Of a stretch of 64,000 nt of DNA, positions 30,698 to 39,303 are shown in pieces. The notes beneath the pieces are model-generated. The model ran no database searches. It was given only the letters and a program-made list of their open reading frames with translations, and was not told the DNA's origin. This DNA comes from Promicromonospora sp. AC04 (GTDB lineage: Bacteria > Actinomycetota > Actinomycetes > Actinomycetales > Cellulomonadaceae): NCBI RefSeq assembly GCF_003058225.1, contig NZ_QBUG01000012.1, positions 62,001-126,000 of the forward strand. The letters run 5' to 3'. Position 1 is the first letter of the stretch. Each line of letters starts with the position of its first letter. The position numbers were made by a program, and so were the translations under genes.

Positions 30698-31456
30698 TCA
30701 GGAAGCGCCCAGTGGTCCGTCCCAGTGGGTCGGCAGCGGGAGCGGATGGTCGGGCAGCACGTGGGCCACGATCTCGTTCAGCGCGCGGGCCACTGCCGGC
30801 TCGCCGACCCAGAGGTGCTTGACGCCGTCGACGCCGATCACCTCGGCCTGCGGTACGCGTGCGAAACGGCGGCGAGCCTCGTCGGGGCGGAGGTAGTCGT
30901 CGAGCTCGGGGACGAGGACGACGAGGGGCTTGCCGAACGCGGCCCAGCGGTCCAGGTCCTCGTCCGTCGCGCGGTGCAGCGGCGGCGACAGCAGGATCGC
31001 GCCCTCGACGCTCGGGTCGGCGCCGTGCTTGAGGACCAGCTCCGTGCCGAACGACCAGCCGACCAGCCACGGCCGCGGCAGCCCGCGGAACTCGGCCAGC
31101 TCGATGGCGGCGGCGACGTCGTACTTCTCCGCCTCGCCGCCGTCGAACGTGCCCTCGCTCGTGCCCCGCGGGGACGAGGTACCGCGCGTGTTGAACCGCA
31201 GCACCGCCAGGTTCGCCAGCGCGGGCAGGCGCCAGGCCGCCTTGCGGTACACGTGGGAGTCCATGAATCCGCCGTGCGTGGGCAGCGGGTGGAACGTCAG
31301 CAGGCTGGCCGACGGTTCGCTGTCCGCGGGCAGCGCGAGCTCGCCCACGAGGGTGAGGCCGTCGGCGGTGTGCAGCTCGATGTCCTCCCGCTCTGCGGGC
31401 AGGACGGTGAGCGAGCGGATCTGGTGGAGCTCGGCTTCAGTGGTCATCGACCCCAT
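30698..31456 (-). CDS. Alpha/beta hydrolase, KANL3/Tex30-like
   Basis: A protein of about 252 residues with a compact alpha/beta-hydrolase core. It opens with a beta-sheet ELHTADGLTLVGELALPA, then LLTFHPLPTHGGFMDSHVY, the strand VLRFNTRGTSSPRGTSEG, the nucleophile elbow LVGWSFGTELVLKHG and the region VDGVKHLWVGEP supplying the His. This is typical of the bacterial esterases and putative dienelactone-hydrolase-like proteins of this clade. Two starts compete: ATG 31456 (three bases after GGAG) and ATG 31447 (twelve bases after). The longer is listed. It is upstream of, and probably transcribed with, the next hydrolase. Confidence 0.85.
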   Translation of the reverse strand: MGSMTTEAELHQIRSLTVLPAEREDIELHTADGLTLVGELALPADSEPSASLLTFHPLPTHGGFMDSHVYRKAAWRLPALANLAVLRFNTRGTSSPRGTSEGTFDGGEAEKYDVAAAIELAEFRGLPRPWLVGWSFGTELVLKHGADPSVEGAILLSPPLHRATDEDLDRWAAFGKPLVVLVPELDDYLRPDEARRRFARVPQAEVIGVDGVKHLWVGEPAVARALNEIVAHVLPDHPLPLPTHWDGPLGAS

Positions 31457-31484
31457 TGTCTCCCCCGTGCTGGTCGACCGGGAC

Positions 31485-31784
31485 TCAGCGCAGGTTGGCG
31501 CGCCGCTGCCAGCAGCTGTTGTGCCAGTGCCGCCGGGCGTCCAGCCCGGCGTCGGGGCCACCGAGCACATCCGTCTTCCACGCGACGACGTGCGCCGTCC
31601 CCGGCGTGACCTCCTGGCGGCACGCCGGGCAGATGTAGGTCTTGTCGGACGAGCGGATCCGCTGCACCACCCACTCGCCGTCGGCCGCCGACTCGCTGCG
31701 CCGGCCGCCCGTCGCCCGGTCCACGTCGAGGGGGACGTGGTCCGCGGCGTACGGACGTTTGCTGGAGCGGCGTTTCGACGGCAT
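31485..31784 (-). CDS. Small Cys/His-rich (zinc-ribbon-like) protein
   Basis: A 99-residue basic protein. The N-terminus (MPSKRRSSKRPYAADHV) is lysine/arginine-rich. The C-terminal half has TYICPACRQEVTPGTAHVVAW and, after a linker, RRHWHNSCWQRR, giving a C-x2-C...H-x2...C pattern able to bind one metal ion. Similar short proteins are common in actinobacteria, where they are often mislabelled ATP/GTP-binding. The pattern here is better described as an HNH-like or treble-clef zinc site. The ATG at 31784 is chosen because the upstream frame has no protein-like content. It is divergent from the FKBP gene. Confidence 0.7.
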   Translation of the reverse strand: MPSKRRSSKRPYAADHVPLDVDRATGGRRSESAADGEWVVQRIRSSDKTYICPACRQEVTPGTAHVVAWKTDVLGGPDAGLDARRHWHNSCWQRRANLR

Positions 31785-31937
31785 GGCAACTATTCTTCCG
31801 CAGGGCGGAGCGGATGGCTGGAGCCTGCCCGAAAGCAGCCCATTCTGCTTACCACAGTGCCTGGGAGCCTCACTCATTTCCGCCCGCTAGAGTGTGGCGG
31901 TCCCCAGCAAGGCGCAAACCCGACCGAAGGACTACTC

Positions 31938-32909
31938 GTGAAGCACCGCACCACTGCCGGCCTGGCAGCCGTCGCGCTGGCCTCCATCGCGCTCACCGGC
32001 TGCGCAAGCGGCGACGACGGAGGCGGCAGCGCTGCCGCCGACGGCAACGTCTGCGAGGTGACGCCGGCCGCCGAGCCGTCGCCTGCGCCCAGCCCGTCCG
32101 AGGCGGACGTCAAGGCCGTTGATGCGATCGAGGTCTCGGGCCCGGTCGGCAAGGAACCGAAGGTGGAGTTCAAGGCGCCGCTGGAGGTCACCACCCCGAC
32201 GTCGCGCATCGTCGACGAAGGCACCGGCGAGGAACTGACCGAAGGCGCTCAGGTCACCATCAACTACCTGGTGATCGCGGGCAAGGACGGCTCGACGAGC
32301 GGCTCCACCTGGGAGACCAAGAAGCCGGAGTCGTTCACGCTCGGCGACCCGCAGTACGACCTCCTGAACGACCGCCTGATCGGCCAGAAGGTCGGCGCGC
32401 GCCTCCTCATGGCGAGCACCGCGATGGACCAGACCATCCAGGTCACGATGGTCGAGGTCACCGAGGCCAAGGAGATCCCGACGCGGGCCGAGGGCACCGC
32501 GGTGACCCCCGAGGCGGGCCTGCCCACCGTCGAGCTCGCCGAGGACGGCCAGCCGACCGTCACCGTCCCGACGGACTACGTGGCGCCCACCGACCTGGTG
32601 GTCCAGCCCCTCATCGAGGGTGACGGCGCCAAGGTCACCAAGGACCAGACGGTCACCGTCCAGTACGCGGGCTGCCTGCTCGACGGCACGTCGTTCGACT
32701 CCTCGTGGAGCCGCGGCACGCCGACGTCGTTCGCGCTCAACGCCGTGATCCCCGGCTGGACCAACGGCATCGCCGGTCAGAAGGTCGGCAGCCAGGTGCT
32801 GCTCGTCGTCCCCGCGGACCAGGCCTACGGCGACCAGGAGCAGGGCGGCATCCCCGCGAACTCGACCCTCCTCTTCGTGGTCGACATCCTCGAGGCCAAG
32901 GCCGCCTGA
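31938..32909 (+). CDS. FKBP-type peptidyl-prolyl isomerase lipoprotein
   Basis: A 323-residue exported lipoprotein (signal ending SIALTGC, then a low-complexity Asp/Gly/Ala linker) with two tandem FKBP-like domains. The first (about 70-190) is degenerate. The second (about 205-323) has the canonical VTVQYAGCLLDGTSFDSSW, FALNAVIPGWTNGIAGQKVGSQVLLVVPADQAYG and ANSTLLFVVDIL segments and should catalyse proline isomerisation during folding of secreted proteins. GTG 31938 is preceded by GAAGGACTACTC. Two hairpins follow the stop codon, so it is monocistronic. Confidence 0.92.
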   Translation: MKHRTTAGLAAVALASIALTGCASGDDGGGSAAADGNVCEVTPAAEPSPAPSPSEADVKAVDAIEVSGPVGKEPKVEFKAPLEVTTPTSRIVDEGTGEELTEGAQVTINYLVIAGKDGSTSGSTWETKKPESFTLGDPQYDLLNDRLIGQKVGARLLMASTAMDQTIQVTMVEVTEAKEIPTRAEGTAVTPEAGLPTVELAEDGQPTVTVPTDYVAPTDLVVQPLIEGDGAKVTKDQTVTVQYAGCLLDGTSFDSSWSRGTPTSFALNAVIPGWTNGIAGQKVGSQVLLVVPADQAYGDQEQGGIPANSTLLFVVDILEAKAA

Positions 32910-32949
32910 CCCTCCCCTCCGGTCCGTCCTCGGACCGGCCTGAGATCTC

Positions 32950-33025
32950 GCGCACGTGACGTGCGCATCGCCGCAGGTCACGACACAGACGTGGCGGGCA
33001 CCCGAGCCGGGTGCCCGCCACGTCT
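32950..33025 (+). terminator. Tandem hairpins between FKBP and PRTase genes
   Basis: A 7-bp palindrome (GCGCACG-tga-CGTGCGC, 32950-32966) is followed by a perfect 17-bp stem (32987-33003 with 33009-33025, 5-nt loop). The second hairpin ends 3 bp before the -10 hexamer of the next gene. Confidence 0.75.
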
Positions 33026-33027
33026 CG

Positions 33028-33033
33028 TAGGGT
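33028..33033 (+). promoter_or_regulatory. Putative -10 of leaderless PRTase gene
   Basis: TAGGGT with exactly 6 nt to the ATG at 33040 and no ribosome site. Its -35 region would fall inside the right arm of the upstream terminator hairpin. Confidence 0.5.
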
Positions 33034-33039
33034 CTTCCC

Positions 33040-33567
33040 ATGACGTCGACAGAACTGCCCGCCGCTGAGTCCGCTCCCGTGCCGGAACGCGAGGTACTCA
33101 CCTGGGAGACCTTCCCCGTCGCGGTCCGCGACCTGGCCCACAAGGTGGTGGACAGCGGCTTCGTGCCGGAGGTCGTGGTCGCCGTCGCGCGTGGTGGCCT
33201 CGTCCCCGGCGGCGCCATGGCGTACGCGCTCGGCACCAAGGGCGTTGGCACGCTCAACGTCGAGTTCTACACGGACATCGGCAAGACGCTCGACGACCCG
33301 CGCGTGCTGCCGCCGCTCATGGACACGTCCGACCTCCCCGGCGCCAAGGTCCTCGTGGTGGACGACGTCGCCGACTCCGGCCGCACCCTGGCACTGGTCA
33401 TGGACCTGCTGGAGAAGCAGGGCGCCGAGGCCCGTTCCGCCGTGCTCTACACCAAGCCGCGCACGATCATCCAGCCCGACTACTCGTGGAAGGACACCGA
33501 CCTGTGGATCACCTTCCCGTGGTCCGCCGAGCCGCCCGTGACGGGCGCGAGGTCGATCGACGCGTGA
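33040..33567 (+). CDS. Purine-type phosphoribosyltransferase family protein
   Basis: A 175-residue type I phosphoribosyltransferase. The PRPP-binding loop is VLVVDDVADSGRT (104-116) and an earlier VVVAVARGGLVPGGAMAY supplies the pyrophosphate loop. The C-terminal KPRTIIQPDYSWKDTDLWITFPW resembles the xanthine/hypoxanthine salvage enzymes (GPT group) of actinobacteria. The exact base cannot be fixed. It is a cytosolic salvage enzyme, expressed from its own probably leaderless promoter, and it is convergent with the flavoprotein of the PKS cluster, with which it has no evident link. Confidence 0.87.
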   Translation: MTSTELPAAESAPVPEREVLTWETFPVAVRDLAHKVVDSGFVPEVVVAVARGGLVPGGAMAYALGTKGVGTLNVEFYTDIGKTLDDPRVLPPLMDTSDLPGAKVLVVDDVADSGRTLALVMDLLEKQGAEARSAVLYTKPRTIIQPDYSWKDTDLWITFPWSAEPPVTGARSIDA

Positions 33568-33586
33568 GCGTGCGACGGTGGTCCGG

Positions 33587-34705
33587 TCAGCGGGCCAGCC
33601 GCTCGACCACAGCGCCGTAGAGCCAGGGCGTCCGCGAAGCCAAGGGCACGATGGCTCCGCGGGCAGGACTCGATGCCCAGACGAGCAGGCCCGTGGTGAG
33701 CGTGCGGTAGTCGCGGGTCACCGTCCGCCACACACGCTCGTACGCGTCGCCGTCGCCGAGGTGACGGACGGCCGCTTCAGCCTGGGCGAGGCCGACCCGG
33801 ATCCCCTCGCCGGTCAGGGCGTCGACGTAGCCCGATGCATCGCCCACGAGCCGCACCCGTCCCGTGGAGCGTCGCCGCGACCGACGGCGCAACGGTCCGG
33901 CACCGAGCAGCGGACCGGCGGACGCGGTGGCGCCGAGCCGTGAACTGAGCTCCGGGAACTGCGAACGCAGCAGCTCGTCGAAGCCCACGCCGGCCACCGC
34001 ACGTGGCGCGAGCAGCGCGACGCCGACTACGTCGCCGGCGACCGGTGTCACGTAGGCCTCGGCGTGAGGCGACCAGTGCACCTCGACGAGGTCGGTCCAT
34101 GGCGCGACCCGGAAGTGCCGGCGCAGGCCGTACCGGTTACGTGCCGGCCGGCTGCCGCGTAGCCCTGGGCCGGCGTCGAGCCCCGCCAGTCGACGAACCG
34201 TGGAGTGCAGGCCGTCGCACCCCAGCACCCAGCCGGCGCGCAGCGTGATCGGGGCTCTCCCCTCGTCGGTGCCGTCGGCACGACCGCCCGGCACCACCTC
34301 GATCTCGACGCTCGTGGCGCCCTGCCGCAGGGCCGTGACCCTGCCGTGCGAGAGCGATGCGCCGACATCGGCAGCGCGCGCTCGCAGGGCCTCGTGCAGT
34401 GCCGTGCGCCGCACGCCCCGACCCGGACCCGCGGCGAACCGGTGGTCGGCGTGCCTGCCGGGTGCCCGGTAGCTGATCCCGGAGAGCGGATGGCCCGGCG
34501 GGTCGACGCCGAGCGCCTGCACGGCCCGCAGCGCACCCGGGAGCAGGCCCTCGCCGCATGCCTTGTCGAGGGTGCCCGTCCGCCGGTCCGCGACCAGCAC
34601 GTCGAGCCCGGCAGCCCTAGCGCGCACCGCCGCCGCCAGCCCGACCGGGCCGCCCCCTACCACCACGACGTCGACGTCCGCGGCACCGCGGTTCACGCCG
34701 TTCAC
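33587..34705 (-). CDS. FAD-dependent monooxygenase/reductase (SrsC-like)
   Basis: A 372-residue flavoprotein of the PHBH/geranylgeranyl-reductase superfamily. The dinucleotide-binding GGGPVG is at 17-22, the DG motif region is WVLGCDGLHSTVRRLAG, and the FAD ribityl-binding GD motif (LVGDASGYVDALTGEGI) is at 288-289. An early DKACGEGLLP is typical of the reductase/hydroxylase branch. Last gene of a type III PKS-methyltransferase-flavoprotein operon, the place held by the SrsC hydroxylase in the phenolic-lipid operon of Streptomyces griseus. Ring hydroxylation to a quinol or quinone is the simplest role (inference). GTG 34705 overlaps the methyltransferase stop by GTGA. Confidence 0.85.
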   Translation of the reverse strand: MNGVNRGAADVDVVVVGGGPVGLAAAVRARAAGLDVLVADRRTGTLDKACGEGLLPGALRAVQALGVDPPGHPLSGISYRAPGRHADHRFAAGPGRGVRRTALHEALRARAADVGASLSHGRVTALRQGATSVEIEVVPGGRADGTDEGRAPITLRAGWVLGCDGLHSTVRRLAGLDAGPGLRGSRPARNRYGLRRHFRVAPWTDLVEVHWSPHAEAYVTPVAGDVVGVALLAPRAVAGVGFDELLRSQFPELSSRLGATASAGPLLGAGPLRRRSRRRSTGRVRLVGDASGYVDALTGEGIRVGLAQAEAAVRHLGDGDAYERVWRTVTRDYRTLTTGLLVWASSPARGAIVPLASRTPWLYGAVVERLAR

Positions 34706-35229
34706 CGGGTCTCGACCTCGGCGGACCGGAGCGCCCGTTCCTCGGCCGGGATGCGGAAGCGGCTCAGCAGCACCAGGTTCAGCACGGTGAACCCGACGGC
34801 GGTGACCCAGCAGGTGTGCACCATCGGGAGCGCGACGCCCTCGACCACCACCGCCACGTAGTTGGGGTGGCGCATCCACCGGTACGGTCCCGCACTGACG
34901 AGCGGCAGGTTCGGAACCACGATGATGCGGGTGTTCCAGCGGTACCCCAGCGTGGCCACGCACCACCACCGCAGCGCCTGGCTCGCCACCACGAGGACGA
35001 ACATCGGCCAGCCCAGCCACGGCAGGAACGGCCGGTCGGCGAGCACCGCCTCGGCGACGCACGCCACCAGCAGCCCGCTGTGCAGGACCACCATCGCCGG
35101 GAAGTGCCCCCGGCCGGACTCGACACCACCACGGGCGAACGACCACCGGGCGTTGCGGGCCGACACGACGAGCTCGGCGAGACGCTCGACCGCCGTGGCA
35201 CCGACGAGGGCGACATAGAGCCCGAGCAT
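34702..35229 (-). CDS. ICMT-like methyltransferase (SrsB-like)
   Basis: A 175-residue integral membrane protein of the isoprenylcysteine carboxyl methyltransferase family. About four to five hydrophobic helices frame the SAM-binding signature GPYRWMRHPNYVAVVVEG, preceded by NTRIIVVPNLPLV. In srs-type operons such an enzyme O-methylates the alkylresorcinol made by the type III PKS. The same reaction is inferred here, at the membrane where the lipidic product would sit. ATG 35229 is one base after the stop of the PKS gene, and its own stop overlaps the flavoprotein start. Confidence 0.88.
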   Translation of the reverse strand: MLGLYVALVGATAVERLAELVVSARNARWSFARGGVESGRGHFPAMVVLHSGLLVACVAEAVLADRPFLPWLGWPMFVLVVASQALRWWCVATLGYRWNTRIIVVPNLPLVSAGPYRWMRHPNYVAVVVEGVALPMVHTCWVTAVGFTVLNLVLLSRFRIPAEERALRSAEVETR

Positions 35230-35230
35230 C

Positions 35231-36346
35231 TCAGCGACCCCCCATGCGCAGCAGCACGAGCTCGCACGAGACGCCCGGGCCGAAGGCCATGAGCACGACG
35301 GGTGAACCCGGCGGGGCGTCGGAGTGCGCGAGGGTCCTCGCGAGGACGTCGAGCACGGACGCGGACGAGAGATTGCCCGCGCAGGCGAGGCTCTCCCGGC
35401 TCTCCCGGACGGCGTCCTCGGACAGCCCGACGGCATCCCGCACGGCGTCGATCACGCGCGGCCCGCCCGCGTGCACCACCCAGGTGGGCACCGCGGCCGG
35501 TGTGAGCTCGTGCTCCGCGAGCAGGCCCTTCACGTCGGCGAGCAGGTGCGCACGCAGCAGGTCCGGGAGCGTGGCAGAGAGCACGATGGCGAAACCGGTG
35601 TCGCGCACATCCCAGCCGAGCGCGGCAGTGGTGCCGGGGTACAGCACCGACCGGGTGTCGACCACTCTGGCCGTACGCCGCCGACGGCCCGCCGCCGGCT
35701 GCGCCGCAGCACCGTCCGACGTCGGCCCCGCCAGCGGGTGCAGGGCGCCCACGACGACGACGGCCGCGGCGCCGTCGCCGAACAGGCCGGAGGCCACCAT
35801 GTTCGCCACGGAGTCGTCGCCGTGCTGAAGTGTCAGGGAGCACAGCTCGAGGGACACCAGGAGAGACACGTCATGCGGCCGGCCCAGCAGATGGTCGTGC
35901 ACACGCGCCAGCCCACCGGCCCCGCCCGCGCAACCGAGGCCGAACGACGGCGTACGCCGCACGTCGCCACGCAGGCCCAGCCGCTCGGAGAGCAACACGT
36001 CCAACGACGGTGCCGCCACCCCTGTCACCGACGTGGCGAACACGTGATCGACGTCGCGCGCCTCCAGGCCGGCAGCGGCCAACGCCCGTCGGCACGCCCG
36101 CTCGGCCAGCGCGGCACCCTCACGGATGAACACCGCGTTGGAGGCGCCCAAGGAGCGCAGGCCGCCGTACTCCTCGAGCGGCAGCACCAGGTGACGGCGG
36201 CCCACGCCGGCGCCCGCGTGCAGGCGGCGCAGCAGCGCGGTCCGGGCCGGGTCCGGCGCCACCAACGGCCCAAGGGCCGCCGTGATCGCTTCCTGGGCGT
36301 ACACGTGCTCCGGTAGAGCAGGCTCGACCGCCACGACTAGCGACAT
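35231..36346 (-). CDS. Type III polyketide synthase
   Basis: A 371-residue chalcone/stilbene-synthase-like enzyme with the complete catalytic triad: Cys139 (FGLGCAGGAGG), His292 (WVVHAGGPRVID) and Asn325 (CAGNLSSASVLDVL). The C-terminal FGPGVSCELVLL loop is also present. It should extend a fatty-acyl or similar starter with malonyl-CoA, cyclising to an alkylresorcinol or alkylpyrone; product and starter cannot be read from the sequence. A Gly/Ala/Arg-rich insertion (about 204-227) is unusual for the family. First gene of the operon, divergent from a UbiA prenyltransferase gene only 67 bp away. Confidence 0.92.
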   Translation of the reverse strand: MSLVVAVEPALPEHVYAQEAITAALGPLVAPDPARTALLRRLHAGAGVGRRHLVLPLEEYGGLRSLGASNAVFIREGAALAERACRRALAAAGLEARDVDHVFATSVTGVAAPSLDVLLSERLGLRGDVRRTPSFGLGCAGGAGGLARVHDHLLGRPHDVSLLVSLELCSLTLQHGDDSVANMVASGLFGDGAAAVVVVGALHPLAGPTSDGAAAQPAAGRRRRTARVVDTRSVLYPGTTAALGWDVRDTGFAIVLSATLPDLLRAHLLADVKGLLAEHELTPAAVPTWVVHAGGPRVIDAVRDAVGLSEDAVRESRESLACAGNLSSASVLDVLARTLAHSDAPPGSPVVLMAFGPGVSCELVLLRMGGR

Positions 36347-36400
36347 CTACGCATCGTTGCTCAGGTGACGTCTCCTCGCGCGTCGTGAACCCACCACGAC

Positions 36401-36406
36401 TAGCGT
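36401..36406 (+). promoter_or_regulatory. Putative -10 of leaderless UbiA gene
   Basis: TAGCGT followed by 7 nt and the ATG at 36414. A GTG at 36405 overlaps this hexamer and is therefore a less likely start. The 67-bp spacer must also contain the opposing PKS promoter. Confidence 0.5.
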
Positions 36407-36413
36407 GCCGCCC

Positions 36414-37265
36414 ATGGTTTCCGGCGAGAATGCCCGGCGCGTGGTCCGCGGCCTCGTGCTCGCGTGCCACGCCGCTCCGGCCGCCGTCGTGACCGGCCTG
36501 GCCGCCGCGCTCGCCGCGGCCCTCGGCTCCGGATGGGGCACCGTCGCGCTGATCACGGTGGCGGTCGGGACCGGCCAGCTCTCCGTCGGATGGTCCAACG
36601 ACTGGATCGACGCCCCACGCGACGTCGCCGTCGGCCGAACCGACAAACCGGTGGTGGCGGGACTTGTCACCGCCGCCACCCTGCGCGACGCCGCACTCGC
36701 GGCGCTTGCCGTATGCGTCATCGCTTCGCTGGTGCTGGGTGTTGCTCCGGGGGTCGCCCATCTCGTGGCGGTGGGCGGGGCGTGGGCGTACAACGCCCGT
36801 CTCAAGGCGACCGTGTGGTCCTGGTTGCCCTACGCAATGTCGTTCGGGCTGCTGGCCGTCTTCGTCGTGCTCGCCGCGCCTGGCCCACGAGTCCCGGCCT
36901 TCTGGGCAGTCGCCGCGGCAGCACTGCTCGGCGTGGGAGCGCACATCGCCAACACCCTGCCCGACCTGGAGGACGATGTCGCGACCGGCGTCCGGGGCCT
37001 GCCTCACCGGCTCGGTCGCCGCGCGTCCGGCGTGATCGCCCCATGCGTCCTGGTCCTCGCGGTCACGGTGGTGGTCACCGGACCGGCCGGTGCCCCGGAA
37101 CCCGCCGCCTGGACCGGCGGCGCGGTCGCCGCCTGCCTGGCTCTCGCCGCGGGCGCCGTGGCCGTCACCCGACCACGTAGCCGCGCGCCCTTTGGCCTCA
37201 GCATGGCCGTCGCCGCGCTGTGCGTGGTGCTGCTGGCACTGAGCGCGACCGACATCGCGGTGTGA
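36414..37265 (+). CDS. UbiA-family prenyltransferase
   Basis: A 283-residue membrane protein with about eight to nine helices. The first Asp-rich prenyl-diphosphate/Mg site is NDWIDAPRD (62-70), followed by VGRTDKPVVAG, and the second is NTLPDLEDDVATGVRGLP. It would transfer an isoprenyl chain to an aromatic or sugar acceptor. Its position 67 bp from a type III PKS gene, facing away, suggests the acceptor is the resorcinolic or quinonoid product of that cluster (inference). The alternative is a house-keeping decaprenyl-phosphate or quinone enzyme, less likely given the context. Confidence 0.88.
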   Translation: MVSGENARRVVRGLVLACHAAPAAVVTGLAAALAAALGSGWGTVALITVAVGTGQLSVGWSNDWIDAPRDVAVGRTDKPVVAGLVTAATLRDAALAALAVCVIASLVLGVAPGVAHLVAVGGAWAYNARLKATVWSWLPYAMSFGLLAVFVVLAAPGPRVPAFWAVAAAALLGVGAHIANTLPDLEDDVATGVRGLPHRLGRRASGVIAPCVLVLAVTVVVTGPAGAPEPAAWTGGAVAACLALAAGAVAVTRPRSRAPFGLSMAVAALCVVLLALSATDIAV

Positions 37266-37307
37266 GGCCGGGATCGCCCTTCATCCGATCCCCCTTCCTC
37301 TCGGGAG

Positions 37308-37340
37308 CCTTACGGCGTAAGGTCGCCTTACGCCGTAAGG
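37308..37340 (+). promoter_or_regulatory. Tandem operator-like palindromes
   Basis: CCTTACGGCGTAAGG (37308-37322) and CCTTACGCCGTAAGG (37326-37340) are 15-bp palindromes with 7-bp arms, centred 18 bp apart. They end 18 bp before the ATG of the DUF4386 gene. The form is typical of TetR-family operators. No regulator gene lies nearby. Confidence 0.65.
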
Positions 37341-37358
37341 TCAACCGAGAGGGAAGTC

Positions 37359-38087
37359 ATGAGCTCGCCCACGCTGCACCCCCGCACGGCACGCACGACC
37401 GGTCTGCTCTACCTGGCGGTCGCCGTCGTCGCGATCCCGGGATTCCTGATCATCCGTCCGATGCTGTTCGATCCCGACAGCGCGGCATCGACCCTCGCCC
37501 ACCTGATCGAGAACGAGACGCTCGCACGCCTGGGGATCGGCCTGGAGCTCCTGCTCGTCGCCGCCCAGGCGCTGGTCGCCCTGTGGTTCTACCGGCTGTT
37601 CCGACGCGTCGACACGTTCGCGGCGATTTCCCTGGCCGCCTTCGGGCTGATCAACGCGGTGGCGGTCTTGGCCAGCGCAGCATGTCTGGGTGCCGCGCTG
37701 GACACCGCCCTAGCGCCGGCGTCCGCCGATGCCGCCGACGGAGCGCAGCTCCTGTACGTGCTCGGCGGCAGCTTCTGGGACGTCGGCTCGCTCTTCTTCG
37801 GGCTGTGGCTGATCCCGATGGGCGTCCTCGCCCTGCGATCGGGCATGCCGCGCGCGCTCGGCTGGATTCTGGTGGCCGGCGGCGTCGGATACATCGTCAG
37901 CGGCTTCGTCACCTACCTGGTGCCGGCCGCAGCGCCCGTCACCGACCTGCTCCCGTTCCTGGCCACCGTCGGCGAGGTCTGGATGATCGGCTGGCTGCTC
38001 TGGTACTCGTTCCGGGCACGCCCCGCCGTGAACGAGACCCACGACCGGCACACCGCGCCGGCTATCGGCGCGAGCGCCACAAGCTGA
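37359..38087 (+). CDS. DUF4386 family membrane protein
   Basis: A 242-residue protein with about six transmembrane helices, starting with RTTGLLYLAVAVVAIPGFLIIRPML and including LLYVLGGSFWDVGSLFFGLWLIPMG and ALGWILVAGGVGYIVSG. These are the marks of the DUF4386 family, whose function is not established. ATG 37359 follows AGAGGGAAGTC. The two tandem palindromes upstream place it under a repressor, so it is probably induced by some stress or ligand. Transcription ends before the 17-bp hairpin shared with the nrd operon. Confidence 0.85.
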   Translation: MSSPTLHPRTARTTGLLYLAVAVVAIPGFLIIRPMLFDPDSAASTLAHLIENETLARLGIGLELLLVAAQALVALWFYRLFRRVDTFAAISLAAFGLINAVAVLASAACLGAALDTALAPASADAADGAQLLYVLGGSFWDVGSLFFGLWLIPMGVLALRSGMPRALGWILVAGGVGYIVSGFVTYLVPAAAPVTDLLPFLATVGEVWMIGWLLWYSFRARPAVNETHDRHTAPAIGASATS

Positions 38088-38194
38088 GCGCGATCACGGC
38101 CGTTCGCCAGGAAACCCTGTTCGAGTGCCCGCTGACCCAGCTCGACGAGGCGATGGCCGGAGCCAAGACGTTCCTGGCTCGGCCAAGTCACGCA

Positions 38195-38234
38195 AGAGGC
38201 CCGGAACCGCAAGAATCTGCGGTTCCGGGCCTCT
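38195..38234. terminator. 17-bp perfect hairpin between DUF4386 and nrdF
   Basis: Arms 38195-38211 and 38218-38234 are exactly complementary with a 6-nt loop (AGAATC). It sits 37 bp beyond the nrdF stop codon and 107 bp beyond the DUF4386 stop and probably terminates both convergent transcripts. The 107 bases before it hold no recognisable gene. Confidence 0.75.
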
Positions 38235-38271
38235 GATCAGCCGCTATGAGCGACGGGCTCCCGACACGAGG

Positions 38272-39303
<1,032 letters not shown>

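Noticed and set aside
38088-38194. Possible gene remnant after the DUF4386 gene
   Set aside because: No frame gives a recognisable or compositionally convincing protein; treated as untranslated 3' sequence.
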